This document shows positions 45,105 through 54,255 of a stretch of 64,000 nt of DNA, in pieces (the first letter of the stretch is position 1; each line of letters opens with the position of its first letter). The stretch is from contig NZ_JBPOEU010000006.1 in the NCBI RefSeq assembly GCF_051251695.1, forward strand, positions 1-64,000. The letters are read 5' to 3'. Origin of the DNA: Maritalea sp051251695 (GTDB lineage: Bacteria; Pseudomonadota; Alphaproteobacteria; Rhizobiales; Devosiaceae). The notes beneath the pieces were generated by a model. The model made no database searches and was not told the origin of the DNA. It worked only from the letters and a program-made list of their open reading frames with translations. The position numbers were made by a program, and so were the translations under genes.

Positions 45105-45448
45105 TCGCCGTGATCTTTGAGGTGGTGCCGAAAGAAGAACATAAAGCCACTTATCTCAACATTGCTGCCGCGTTGAAAGCTGAACTTGAAACCCTGCCGG
45201 GATTTATCAGCGTGGAGCGCTTCCAAAGCCTGACGGACGAGAACAAAATGCTCTCTTTGTCATTCTTTGAAGATGAGGAGGCGGTGCGCCATTGGCGAAA
45301 CCTGCAAAGTCACAGACTGGCACAATCAAAAGGCCGATCGAAGGTCTTTGAGGGCTATCGCTTGCGGGTGGCGAATGTTTTGCGGGACTATGGAAAGACT
45401 GAACGCTTGCAGGCTCCCAGGGACAGTGTAGCGTTTCATTCGCCCTAA
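45101..45448 (+). CDS. Antibiotic-biosynthesis-monooxygenase (ABM) domain protein
   Basis: 115 residues with the ABM fold: MIAVIFEVVPKEEHKATYLN, then LPGFISVERFQSLTDENKML and the EAVRHWRNLQSHRLAQSKGR helix. Such proteins are cofactor-free oxygenases or haem-degrading enzymes; the activity here is unknown. It is translationally coupled to the NIPSNAP gene and ends in a 4-base overlap with the converging hybrid kinase gene. Confidence 0.88.
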   Translation: MIAVIFEVVPKEEHKATYLNIAAALKAELETLPGFISVERFQSLTDENKMLSLSFFEDEEAVRHWRNLQSHRLAQSKGRSKVFEGYRLRVANVLRDYGKTERLQAPRDSVAFHSP

Positions 45449-47034
45449 GTCAGGCGTCCAATAAGGGCGCGAAGAGCCGCTGGCTTAACGGGTTTTGGCA
45501 AAACAGAAATATCCCGTTCGGCGGCCAACTCGCGCACTTGTGGTGTTCTGTCAGCGGTGATCAGAACTGCGGGCAGGTGCCCACCAATTGTTTGCCGTAG
45601 CCACTGAATTGCGTCCAGACCAGAGGTTTGATCTAGATGGTAATCCATCAAAACAATGTCAGGTATCCAGCCTTCCAACATCGAAGATTGGGAAATCGCC
45701 TTAAGGGACTTAGCCGTGCGAACATTGCACCCCCATCCGGATAAAAGCGCATTCATTGCGTCTAATATGTCTATTTCATTGTCTACACAAAGAATTTGCA
45801 GGGCTGAAAACTGCTCGCTGTTGAGCGTTCGTGCGAAATGTTCTGGTTCTTTATAGGGTTCAGCGGCCTTAGTAGTTTCACGGGCATAAATCGAAAACCG
45901 AGACCCCTTGCCAACAGTGCTTTCCACTTCCAATTGCAAGTTAAGCGCCGAACAAATTCGTTGCACGATCGAAAGGCCCAAGCCAAGGCCAGATGCAATA
46001 CGTGCGCCGGGTTCAAGGCGGGAAAACTCGTTGAAGATCAGAGATTGTTGCCCCTTATCAATACCTATTCCACTATCGATAATGTCCAGACGGATACGAT
46101 TTCCGCGTTTGCGACATCCAACCAAAACAGAACCGCCTTCGGGCGTATATTTGATCGCGTTGGAAACAAGGTTCTGCACAACACGAGCGACAAGTCGCCT
46201 GTCAGTATGTACAGCGCTATCTGCGCCGACAAGGCGCAGCTTGATGTTTTTTTCCGCCGCTGCCGGTTCAAACTCAACCCGAACCTTGCGTAACAATTCT
46301 TGAATGGAAAACGTCGAATTGGAAGGTTTAAGCGCCCCACTATCAATGCGGGAAATGTCGAGCAGTGCGGACATGATGTCTTCAACGGCCCCTAAAGAAG
46401 CGTCAATATTTTGCGCCAATCGTGCCAGGTCGCTGCCATGGGCGCGCTCGATCATTGTGGATGTATAAAGCCTTGCCGCATTCAAGGGCTGTAATAAATC
46501 ATGGCTCGCAGCGGCGAGAAACCGCGTTTTTCCCAAATTTGCAGCATCAGCTTTTGCGCGTGCCCGTTCGAGTTCAGAGTTTAAGGCGGTAAGCTCTTGT
46601 GTTCTGTCCTTTACGCGCGCTTCAAGCGATTGGTTGACCTTTGCCAACTCCCGTTCCGCATCAATGCGGCTTGATATGTCTGAATAGCTGATCACCATGC
46701 CCCCTTCGGGCAGGTGGTCAGTGCGCACTTCAAAATATTGTCCCTTGTGACCGGGGCGTTCTGTCAGACTAACGTTTTTATTGTCGATTTGGGCAAGGCG
46801 AGCACCGACAAGTGCTTCGTGGTCGCCATCGCCAAAATCACCACGAACAACGAGAAAACGGATAATATCGTCAAGCGTAGATGCTGGTCGGACCAAATCG
46901 TCGGGCAATTCCAAAAGCTGTTGAAAAAGATTGTTGGACAAAACAAGCCGATGATCGCGATCAAACATCGCAATGCCTTGCCCCAAATGGTCAACCACGG
47001 TGTGCAGGGCGGGGTCATTGTCTTGTCGGCTCAA
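45445..47034 (-). CDS. Hybrid histidine kinase with PAS and receiver domains
   Basis: 529 residues. A PAS domain (HLGQGIAMFDRDHRLVLSNN, about 12-110) is followed by a coiled coil, HisKA with FLAAASHDLLQPLNAARLY, and an ATPase domain with NLVSNAIKYTPEGG and SGLGLGLSIVQRI. The C-terminal receiver has its Asp in DIVLMDYHLDQTSG. There is no membrane helix, so it is cytosolic. I chose the TTG at 47034 because GGAG lies 7 bases before it; a TTG at 47067 has no such site. It is divergent from the response regulator gene at 47584. Confidence 0.87.
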   Translation of the reverse strand: MSRQDNDPALHTVVDHLGQGIAMFDRDHRLVLSNNLFQQLLELPDDLVRPASTLDDIIRFLVVRGDFGDGDHEALVGARLAQIDNKNVSLTERPGHKGQYFEVRTDHLPEGGMVISYSDISSRIDAERELAKVNQSLEARVKDRTQELTALNSELERARAKADAANLGKTRFLAAASHDLLQPLNAARLYTSTMIERAHGSDLARLAQNIDASLGAVEDIMSALLDISRIDSGALKPSNSTFSIQELLRKVRVEFEPAAAEKNIKLRLVGADSAVHTDRRLVARVVQNLVSNAIKYTPEGGSVLVGCRKRGNRIRLDIIDSGIGIDKGQQSLIFNEFSRLEPGARIASGLGLGLSIVQRICSALNLQLEVESTVGKGSRFSIYARETTKAAEPYKEPEHFARTLNSEQFSALQILCVDNEIDILDAMNALLSGWGCNVRTAKSLKAISQSSMLEGWIPDIVLMDYHLDQTSGLDAIQWLRQTIGGHLPAVLITADRTPQVRELAAERDISVLPKPVKPAALRALIGRLT

Positions 47035-47583
47035 TCTATCACTCCAGTTCAACACACACCTTATCAAATTAATGCGCTGACCTAAGCGCTAACATTTTCT
47101 CTTGGGACAGCGCAATTACTAGCGAAAATTCAAGGCGGAATTCCATACGACAGCAACGGATTGCCTCAATCTCGAATCAATTTGACGTAAGAAACTGCTA
47201 TTTTCAAAGATCAATTTCAGCGCCTGTCTGATTATGGAGGTTGAGATGCAGCTGCTAGCGTAGGTTTAAAAAGCCTTGAAAAACACCTCTTTAGGTTGAA
47301 TTTATGCCAAAATACAATTTTTAGTTGCATTTATGAATAGGAAAAGATACCTAAATAGGCATAGATACCTGTACGTAAAAGTATGTAATTTACGTGAATA
47401 TCCGCAGGTTGTCGGACCAATTATCGAAACTGCACTGAGTGATCATACTCACAGGGTGCATCCGCATCGTATTTAAGCGGAGAATTTGTATTTTGAGCGA
47501 TATTAGGGGCTAAACTATGTTCTGCGACGACCAAAAAATAGAACTAACAAATACAATTTATAATTGTTTTCTTGGGGGCAAAT
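47035..47583. promoter_or_regulatory. Long divergent regulatory region between kinase and response regulator
   Basis: About 550 bases, more AT-rich than its surroundings, with no credible gene. It contains a direct repeat GATACCT 18 bases apart (47346 and 47364) and a perfect dyad ACGTAAA / TTTACGT with a 9-base spacer (47373-47395). A repeated AATACAATTT motif lies near the response regulator end. These could be operators for the nearby regulator; no small RNA was recognised. Confidence 0.45.
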
Positions 47584-48222
47584 ATGACCGCTGAGATTTA
47601 TTATCATAACTCACTAAACAAAGACCGTCTTATCCATATTGTGGATGCAGACCACGGGACCTGCGAGGCATTGGGCGTGTTGTTCCGGCTAGAAGGTTTT
47701 CAAACCCATATATCCAATTCAGTCACCCAATTGTTGGCGCAAATAGACAGACGCCTACCCGATGTCATCATTATCAATATGAAGGTCGATAGCGAGGACA
47801 CATTGCCCACAGTCGTACGCATAAAGTCGATGCGCACGGGCGCACCCATTTTTATGTTGTCTGACAGTGATAATGTGGGCGGTGCGGTTGAGGCGATGAA
47901 ATTGGGAGCGTCGGACGTCATCATTAAGCCCATCGACACAGAACGGTTGGTGCGCGCCGTCCGTGATGCGCTGCGACGGGACGTCCATATTGGTGCGGTT
48001 CAAACCGGATTTCATCGACCGGTTGAAGTGCGCGGCTTTAATCAACTGACCCCACGCGAACGCGAAGTGCTTCAGCTCATAACCAATGGTCAGTCGAACA
48101 AAGAGGCCGGGCGTGAATTGGGCATTAGTCCACGCACGGTAGAGGTTCATCGCTCGCGGGTGATGGAAAAACTGGGCGCGCGCAATACAGCAGATCTTGT
48201 TCGCATTGTCCTCACAAGCTAA
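47584..48222 (+). CDS. FixJ/LuxR-type response regulator with degenerate receiver
   Basis: 212 residues. The C-terminal LuxR domain is intact (LTPREREVLQLITNGQSNKE, then ISPRTVEVHRSRVMEKLGA). In the receiver, the phosphoacceptor Asp is replaced by Asn (DVIIINMKVDSED), and the acidic pair reads DAD (HIVDADHGT) where FixJ has adjacent acids. The Ser (FMLSDSD) and Lys (VIIKPID) positions remain. It may therefore act without phosphorylation. A TTG start 12 bases upstream is less likely than this ATG. A terminator follows. Confidence 0.9.
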   Translation: MTAEIYYHNSLNKDRLIHIVDADHGTCEALGVLFRLEGFQTHISNSVTQLLAQIDRRLPDVIIINMKVDSEDTLPTVVRIKSMRTGAPIFMLSDSDNVGGAVEAMKLGASDVIIKPIDTERLVRAVRDALRRDVHIGAVQTGFHRPVEVRGFNQLTPREREVLQLITNGQSNKEAGRELGISPRTVEVHRSRVMEKLGARNTADLVRIVLTS

Positions 48223-48261
48223 AAAACTCCCCCTTCAGGGTGTGGCTAAAACGAACATGCA

Positions 48262-48286
48262 GGGTGGTCCATGGCCACCCTTTTTT
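48262..48286 (+). terminator. Rho-independent terminator after the response regulator
   Basis: A 6-bp stem GGGTGG/CCACCC with a 7-base loop is followed by TTTTTT. Confidence 0.85.
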
Positions 48287-48386
48287 CTTGAAATTTTGGG
48301 CGTATTTGCGCAAACTGGAGTTGCTGTTGGGACGACTTGGCAGTTTTTATTTGAACCGGGACGACCCGACAAAAAGGGATTGCCCG

Positions 48387-48797
48387 ATGAGCAACTCAGC
48401 AATACATGATTTAAGCAGCTTGATTAAGGGGATGAGCCCACAGCTTTCACCTCGACGCTATGCATTTGCAACAATCGCTCAAGACAAATTTGCAGGCATT
48501 GATTTGACGCCCATCATGAGCTTTGTCGAAGATGAGGGCATAACGCTTATCTTGCTCGAAAAAGACGCAATTGCTGCGAATATTGAGCATGAGTTTGTCT
48601 GTCAAAAAATCACACTATATGTGCATTCGGCGCTTGAGGCAGTTGGTTTTATGGCGGCTATTTCAGATAGGCTGACGCAAGTTGGTGTACCATGCAACGT
48701 GGTCGCAGGTTATCATCATGATCATCTTTTTATTCCGGTGGAAAAAGTGGATGTGGCCATGAATTGCTTGGCTGAATTATCAAAAACTGGCGCGTGA
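48387..48797 (+). CDS. ACT-domain protein (ACT_3 type)
   Basis: 136 residues. LIKGMSPQLSPRRYAFATIA, the VEDEGITLILLEKDA stretch, ITLYVHSALEAVGFMAAISD and VVAGYHHDHLFIPVEK are the conserved blocks of a stand-alone ACT protein family. ACT domains bind amino acids, but no ligand is known here. The frame is open from 48240, through the terminator; the ATG at 48387 is preceded by AAAAAGGGA and matches the family start. Confidence 0.88.
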   Translation: MSNSAIHDLSSLIKGMSPQLSPRRYAFATIAQDKFAGIDLTPIMSFVEDEGITLILLEKDAIAANIEHEFVCQKITLYVHSALEAVGFMAAISDRLTQVGVPCNVVAGYHHDHLFIPVEKVDVAMNCLAELSKTGA

Positions 48798-48813
48798 TAA
48801 CAGCGGCAAAAAC

Positions 48814-50094
48814 CTAGCCGCCGTTGGTAGGTAACACCAAATCACCAGAATTCAGCGCTTGGGCCGTAAGCTGTGAAGTATCCATATTCATCGGCAGATC
48901 CAAAATCTGCCAAACGCTGAGCAAGGCATCCCGCAATTCAAACAACATTTCGTCCGTATGCAACGGCGTTGGGGTAATCCGCAAACGTTCTGTGTCTTTT
49001 GGAACAGTAGGATAATTGATCGGTTGAATATAAATATTGTGCTTATCCAAAAGCATATCACTGGCCGCTTTACAACGTCGCGCGTCACCCACAATCACCG
49101 GCACAATATGCGTATTGGTCGGCATGACAGGCAAACCCGCTGCCGTCAAAATTTCTTTAGCGCGTTGTGCCTGCCGTTGTTGACCTTCGCGCTCAACACT
49201 TGAAGTTTTCAAATGTTCAATCGAAGCACGCGCCGCTGCACAAAGGGCAGGGGGCAATGCCGTGGTGAAAATAAACTCTGATGCATAAGACCGCACTGCA
49301 TCAACGATAGGTTGGTTGGCTGTAATATAGCCGCCCATAACACCAAACGCCTTGGCCATGGTGCCTTCAATAATATCAATCCGATGCATCAACCCGTCGC
49401 GTTCGCATATCCCTGCACCGCGTTCCCCGTACATGCCAACAGCATGAACTTCATCAATGTAAGTGAGGGCGTTAAATTCTTCAGCCAAATCGGCAATTTG
49501 CTCAATGGGCGCCACATCACCATCCATTGAATAAACGGATTCAAACACAATCATTTTGGGCCGTTCTTTACCTGCGGCTTCAAGCAATTCGCGCAGGTGG
49601 GCCATGTCATTATGTCGGAAAATTTTCTTTTCCATGCCGGACTGTTTCACACCAGCGATCATCGATGCGTGATTGAGCTGATCAGATAGGACAAGACAGT
49701 CCGGAATAAGACGTGCAATGGTTGAGATCGAGGCTTCGTTAGAAACGAAACCTGAAGTGAAAACCAACGCGGCTTCCTTACGGTGCAAATCTGCAAGGGA
49801 GCGTTCGAGTTCCACCAACGGGCGATTGGTTCCAGCAATATTGCGCGTACCGCCAGCCCCAGTGCCAAGCTTTCCAGCCGTTTCCTGCATGGCCGTAATG
49901 ACTTTTTGATTCTGCCCCATGCACAAATAATCGTTGGAGCACCAGATCGTGATTTCGCGTGCATTGTCGGCATGGTCGCGGAAAATGGCTTTGGGAAAAT
50001 GCCCAGCAATGCGTTCTAAGTCTGCAAATACCCGGTAGCGTTTCTCACGACGCAAAGTATCAATGGCGTCCTCAAATAGTCCGCGATAATCCAT
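48814..50094 (-). CDS. hemA: 5-aminolevulinate synthase
   Basis: 426 residues. It condenses glycine with succinyl-CoA to 5-aminolevulinate, the first step of haem (and any chlorophyll) synthesis in alphaproteobacteria. Family landmarks are WCSNDYLCMGQ, GTGAGGTRNIAGTNRPLVEL, YSMDGDVAPI, YIDEVHAVGMYG and the PLP lysine in GTMAKAFGVMGGY (about 248). An FNR/FixK-type box lies 87 bases upstream, which points to oxygen control. The C-terminal 20 residues are less conserved. Confidence 0.97.
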   Translation of the reverse strand: MDYRGLFEDAIDTLRREKRYRVFADLERIAGHFPKAIFRDHADNAREITIWCSNDYLCMGQNQKVITAMQETAGKLGTGAGGTRNIAGTNRPLVELERSLADLHRKEAALVFTSGFVSNEASISTIARLIPDCLVLSDQLNHASMIAGVKQSGMEKKIFRHNDMAHLRELLEAAGKERPKMIVFESVYSMDGDVAPIEQIADLAEEFNALTYIDEVHAVGMYGERGAGICERDGLMHRIDIIEGTMAKAFGVMGGYITANQPIVDAVRSYASEFIFTTALPPALCAAARASIEHLKTSSVEREGQQRQAQRAKEILTAAGLPVMPTNTHIVPVIVGDARRCKAASDMLLDKHNIYIQPINYPTVPKDTERLRITPTPLHTDEMLFELRDALLSVWQILDLPMNMDTSQLTAQALNSGDLVLPTNGG

Positions 50095-50180
50095 CTATTG
50101 ATACCCCTATCTCAAATGGCTGGGAGCACTAAGCTGCTCTCCTTACTAGCCAATCTATATCGATCTGCCGATCCGGCAAC

Positions 50181-50194
50181 ATGACGCAGGTCAA
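50181..50194 (-). promoter_or_regulatory. FNR/FixK-type box upstream of hemA
   Basis: The minus strand reads TTGACCTGCGTCAT, one mismatch from the known TTGAY-N4-RTCAA consensus. It lies 87 bases before the hemA ATG. Crp/FNR-family regulators are known to control hemA in several alphaproteobacteria. Confidence 0.6.
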
Positions 50195-50376
50195 TTATTC
50201 ACATTTTAGCGCAGTCCTCAATATATATAGCAAAAAATACATATATTAAGTAGCTTGCTGGCTTCTATTTAAAGCCATTGGAAAGCTGCGCAACCGCTTT
50301 TCCAGTTTTTGTGATCACAATTGCTAGAGCAAACGCAATTTCTCGACTTTGCCGAAGGTTAACGCTCGTCACCTGC

Positions 50377-51840
50377 CTACAATTCTTGCTCTGCCATCAA
50401 CTGGTCGCCAAGGCGCAAAACCTCATCAACCAACCCATCTTCCTGGCCCGTTTCGCTACGCGCACCAACAAAACAAGGCCGGATCGCCAATTTGCCATCA
50501 ACTTTGGTGGTGCTTGGAATAAACGCATTCCCCCGCACAAGCCGCCGGTGAATGCGTTGGTTGAAAACATTCAGGTCTTCGACCCCCTCGGCAATGTAAC
50601 GGAAACAACAAATTGAAAGGCTTGGTTCTAACACCAACTCCAACCGATCGTCTGCCTGCACGCGCTCTGCAACGCGTTGCGCCATATCATTGTGTCTGCG
50701 GATGCGTTGGCGCATGCCATCAACGCCAATTTCTTTGAGCATTGCCCAAACGGCAACACCACGGGGCGGGGCACTCAGCTCAACCCCAAAATCGAAATAG
50801 GGCACGCCAAAGTCATCCATCGAATGGGTTGGACCATTGGCACCATCTTGATAATCAACAGAGCCTTCCAAATAGTCAGCTGGCTCTTGCGTGAACGCGC
50901 GATGCAATATCTCGCGGTCCCGCACAAAAGTCGCCGCAATCCCAACACACGCTCCAAGCCATTTGTGAGGATCGACAATCGCACTATCCGCTAGCTCAAT
51001 TCCTTCATATAAAGGGGCAATGCGGTCATCCAATATGCCTGGCAAGCCGTAAGCGCCGTCCACATGAAACCAAATTTTGTTGGCGCGGGCAATCTCGCCA
51101 ATTTCTTTGATCGGGTCGATGGCACCGGTGTTTGTGCTGCCTGCATTGGCAACAACGGCGATGGGCAGAAACCCATTTTGCAAATCTTCGCCGATGGCCA
51201 CTTCTAACGCAGACGGCAACATGCGCTTTTGTTCGTCGCATTCAATCAAGCGAACGGATCTGCGCCCCAGTCCAAGCACGCCAGCAGATCTTTGTATCGT
51301 ATGGTGACATTCAGCACTGGCGTAAAGCCGTGTTTTGCGATCAACACCATGTGCGGCGACATCGTGCCCTACTTGCTCAAACGCCCATTGGCGCGCACCG
51401 CCTAAAGCAACCAAGTTGGCAACTGAGCCGCCGGATGAATATAGCCCCTTCATGTGAGAAATCCCACATAACTGAGCCAGCCAGTTCAGCGAAAGTTCTT
51501 CCAGAAAGTTGAACGCGTTCAGTGTATAGCGCTGTGGGGATGCAATTGACGCGGCGGCCGATGCGATAGCCGATGCCGTTGTGCCACCCGTTGTAATAAA
51601 GGACGTAAAGCCAGGTCGAGCAATGGCTGATCCGTTGGCGATGACTTCGTTTACCAACCGCTGCGCTATATTGTCGATCCCGGTTCCTTTTTCGGGGAGA
51701 GGTTCGTTCAAGCTTTGCTGCCAGTTACGGTCCGGATCTAGGGCGTCGCCGTTCTCAAACTTTACGAACGCATCCAAACCAGCGCCCATTTTGGCAAGGT
51801 AGGTTTGAAACTGGCCGGTTTCAGCTAGATCTTTGGACAT
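50377..51840 (-). CDS. PLP-dependent decarboxylase (group II, DDC family)
   Basis: 487 residues. The fold-type I group II decarboxylase pattern is clear: GLYSSGGSVANLVALGGAR, then VVANAGSTNTGAIDPI, FHVDGAYG and the PLP lysine in DPHKWLGACVG (about 293). Substrates in this family include aromatic amino acids, glutamate and diaminobutyrate; the sequence alone does not settle which. An ATG 12 bases further upstream (51852) is also possible. The gene is isolated, with hemA 282 bases away in the same direction. Confidence 0.88.
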   Translation of the reverse strand: MSKDLAETGQFQTYLAKMGAGLDAFVKFENGDALDPDRNWQQSLNEPLPEKGTGIDNIAQRLVNEVIANGSAIARPGFTSFITTGGTTASAIASAAASIASPQRYTLNAFNFLEELSLNWLAQLCGISHMKGLYSSGGSVANLVALGGARQWAFEQVGHDVAAHGVDRKTRLYASAECHHTIQRSAGVLGLGRRSVRLIECDEQKRMLPSALEVAIGEDLQNGFLPIAVVANAGSTNTGAIDPIKEIGEIARANKIWFHVDGAYGLPGILDDRIAPLYEGIELADSAIVDPHKWLGACVGIAATFVRDREILHRAFTQEPADYLEGSVDYQDGANGPTHSMDDFGVPYFDFGVELSAPPRGVAVWAMLKEIGVDGMRQRIRRHNDMAQRVAERVQADDRLELVLEPSLSICCFRYIAEGVEDLNVFNQRIHRRLVRGNAFIPSTTKVDGKLAIRPCFVGARSETGQEDGLVDEVLRLGDQLMAEQEL

Positions 51841-52104
51841 TATCACTGCCATTCTTTGTGAGAATTGGATTCGATTGGTTTGTAAGTTGATCTGTTTGTA
51901 GGCACAATTTCAACCCGAAAGTCTAACAGTTTGACCTTGGCATCTATGCGTTAATGTTGAGCACACGCTTACGATCAAAAACATCAAAATACATAAAGTT
52001 TTAACTATCTTGAACAAAATGAGGCGCTCGCAATCGGCATTTTCGTGATTGTTAAGCTGGTCAAGCTATTTTGGTGGCTTGGGGCAGAAGAAAAAGGCGA
52101 CGAG

Positions 52105-53676
52105 ATGAAAAAGGGCAAAGAACCAGTTTTGGGTCGTGCAGGATTTGACGCTCTAGTGATCACGACGATTGTTGCCGCGGTTTGGGCTTTTTTGGCGCAA
52201 TGGGAAGTTTTGGGCCCGCTTTCCAAAATGTTTGGGCAAATGGAAGTATACCACTTAGCTGAGTTTGCCCGGGGAATAATTATAGCCGGTTTTGGCAGTT
52301 TGATTTTTGCTTGGCGCCGCCTCGCGGACCTTCGGCATGAAGTTCAAATGCGTGGCAATGCTGAAAACGAAATTGTTTGGCTTGGCCAGCACGATCCATT
52401 AACGACACTCCCCAATCGACAGTTTTTGGTTGAGTTGTCTAAGCGGTCAGAATTTTCAAATTTCGAATACTCAGATCAACAACACGCTGTTCTCATGCTC
52501 GATTTGGACGGGTTTAAGACTGTAAATGATTTACTGGGCCATGCAGGTGGTGATGCGTTACTTGTCCAAATAGCAGACCGTCTAAAATGGTCGTTCGATG
52601 ATCACCCTGTCGTGCGACTGGGCGGGGACGAGTTTGTGATTGTGTTGGAAGGCGCCAACCGCGCCGAAGCTGAACTTGCAGCTCAAAAAATCCTAGATGT
52701 GATTGCAAAGCCATTCCAACTCGTCAGCAATCAGATGGAAGTTGGAGTATCTGTTGGTATTGCAATGATGCCTGATAATGCCCAGTCAATTGAAGCTGCA
52801 TTGACCAACGCTGATGCTGCTTTATACGAAGCAAAACAGCAGTCTAAAGGTAGTTTCAAGTTATTCAGTGAGAGCATGGGTCTTGCAATGACCGAGCGCT
52901 CGCTTATAGAACAAAAACTACGCAGAGCGCTTCGTGATGATGAATTGTCGGTGCATTACCAGCCCTATATCGACATGAAGACAAAGCAAATCGTCGGCTT
53001 TGAGGCGCTTGCACGTTGGCAGCAAGAGGACGGCTCCTTCATACCGCCGAGCAAGTTTATCGAAATTGCTGAAAAATCTGGGCAAATTTTGGAACTCTCC
53101 GAGACTTTGTTGACCAAAGCTTGCATCGATGCTCGCAATTGGCCTAGCGATAAAACGCTTTCATTCAACGTGTCCGCATCCCAGTTGCGAGATCGGTTGA
53201 TGGGCGAGCGCATCCTCAAACAGATAGGCGACTGCGGGCTGCCGCCACATCGCCTTGAACTCGAGGTGACAGAAAGCTGTTTCGTTCAAGACCATGATAC
53301 CGCAATGGAGAATTTGATTGATTTGCAAAAAGCAGGCGTGCAAATAGCTTTAGATGATTTTGGAACCGGCTATTCAAGCTTTTCGCGTTTGACAAAGATC
53401 GATTTCGACAAGATCAAGATCGATCAACTTTTTGTTCAAGAGTCTAACGATTGTCCAAGAATGTGCAAAATTGTTCGTGGCTTATTTGCACTCAGCAAGA
53501 GTCTTGAAACCACAATTGTTGCCGAGGGAATTGAAACCGCAGCACAACTGAAAACAATGCAAAAGCTTGGTTGCAATATCGGCCAAGGCTACCTATTCGG
53601 TCGCCCAATGCCAGCCGCTCAAGTACTGGAGTTGCTCGCAGTAGGCAATCCGGTAATCAGCGACATGGCAATGTAG
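52105..53676 (+). CDS. Membrane-bound GGDEF-EAL cyclic-di-GMP protein
   Basis: 523 residues. Two membrane segments (about 15-35 and 55-75) precede a GGDEF domain with RLGGDEFVIVLEG and an EAL domain with VGFEALARWQ, then ELEVTESCF, ALDDFGTGYSS, KIKIDQLF and TIVAEGIET. All catalytic motifs of both domains look intact, so it may make and degrade cyclic di-GMP. There is no separate sensor domain. A GTG at 52045 would add 20 residues; this ATG has AAAAAGGCGACGAG ahead. Confidence 0.93.
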   Translation: MKKGKEPVLGRAGFDALVITTIVAAVWAFLAQWEVLGPLSKMFGQMEVYHLAEFARGIIIAGFGSLIFAWRRLADLRHEVQMRGNAENEIVWLGQHDPLTTLPNRQFLVELSKRSEFSNFEYSDQQHAVLMLDLDGFKTVNDLLGHAGGDALLVQIADRLKWSFDDHPVVRLGGDEFVIVLEGANRAEAELAAQKILDVIAKPFQLVSNQMEVGVSVGIAMMPDNAQSIEAALTNADAALYEAKQQSKGSFKLFSESMGLAMTERSLIEQKLRRALRDDELSVHYQPYIDMKTKQIVGFEALARWQQEDGSFIPPSKFIEIAEKSGQILELSETLLTKACIDARNWPSDKTLSFNVSASQLRDRLMGERILKQIGDCGLPPHRLELEVTESCFVQDHDTAMENLIDLQKAGVQIALDDFGTGYSSFSRLTKIDFDKIKIDQLFVQESNDCPRMCKIVRGLFALSKSLETTIVAEGIETAAQLKTMQKLGCNIGQGYLFGRPMPAAQVLELLAVGNPVISDMAM

Positions 53677-53693
53677 TTTTTTGGTTTGCGAGG

Positions 53694-54179
53694 CTAGCCG
53701 TTCAACATCCAATATGAACCGTTCAACAGGCTAGCAAAACTGATCCATGCCATATAGGGGATCGCCAAATATGCGCTTATCCGGTCCCGCTTCCACAAAA
53801 GCAAAATAGACGCTAGGGTCACGATGTCCAGTGACAGGATGTAGATAAGTGCCACACCCAAATTGTTTGCACCAAAAAACACCGGTGTCCAAATGGTGTT
53901 CAAAGCAAATTGCAATGTCCACAATGCAATGAGCAAGGGTTTCAAACTATCATCTGCCATAAAGACCAGACGATATCCAACGGTAGCAACAAAAACATAG
54001 AGCACGCTCCAAACCGGTCCAAAAACCCAATTTGGTGGTGCGAATGAGGGAGCGGTTAGCTGCGCATAATAGCTTTTGATGTCCCAAAGACCGGCGCTGC
54101 TGGCGGCAACAATCGTTACAACATAGAATGTGATCCATGTCGCAATTTTTATCACTCTGCTAGAATTTGTTACGTCCAT
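53694..54179 (-). CDS. tspO: TspO/MBR-family membrane protein
   Basis: 161 residues with five membrane helices and many aromatic residues. PSFAPPNWVFGPVWSVLYVF is the TspO signature, followed by FALNTIWTPVFFGANNLG. TspO proteins bind porphyrins and modulate tetrapyrrole-related gene expression in alphaproteobacteria. Proximity to hemA (3.6 kb away) may be coincidental. Confidence 0.92.
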   Translation of the reverse strand: MDVTNSSRVIKIATWITFYVVTIVAASSAGLWDIKSYYAQLTAPSFAPPNWVFGPVWSVLYVFVATVGYRLVFMADDSLKPLLIALWTLQFALNTIWTPVFFGANNLGVALIYILSLDIVTLASILLLWKRDRISAYLAIPYMAWISFASLLNGSYWMLNG

Positions 54180-54235
54180 CGTTTAACTCCACTGTTCCTT
54201 CATTAAGGTGTTTACGAACCTTGGTGGCTCTTGGA

Positions 54236-54255
54236 TCAATTGTCATATCAATTGA
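54236..54255. promoter_or_regulatory. Perfect dyad in the tspO/gabD divergent region
   Basis: TCAATTG (54236-54242) and CAATTGA (54249-54255) form a 20-bp dyad with a 6-base spacer, in a 300-base gap between the divergent genes. It is a plausible repressor operator; no family is assigned. Nothing else was recognised in the gap. Confidence 0.5.

Noticed and set aside
48240..48386. N-terminal extension of the ACT-domain protein
   Set aside because: It would translate across a strong terminator; family members begin at the MSNSAIHDLSSLIKG start.
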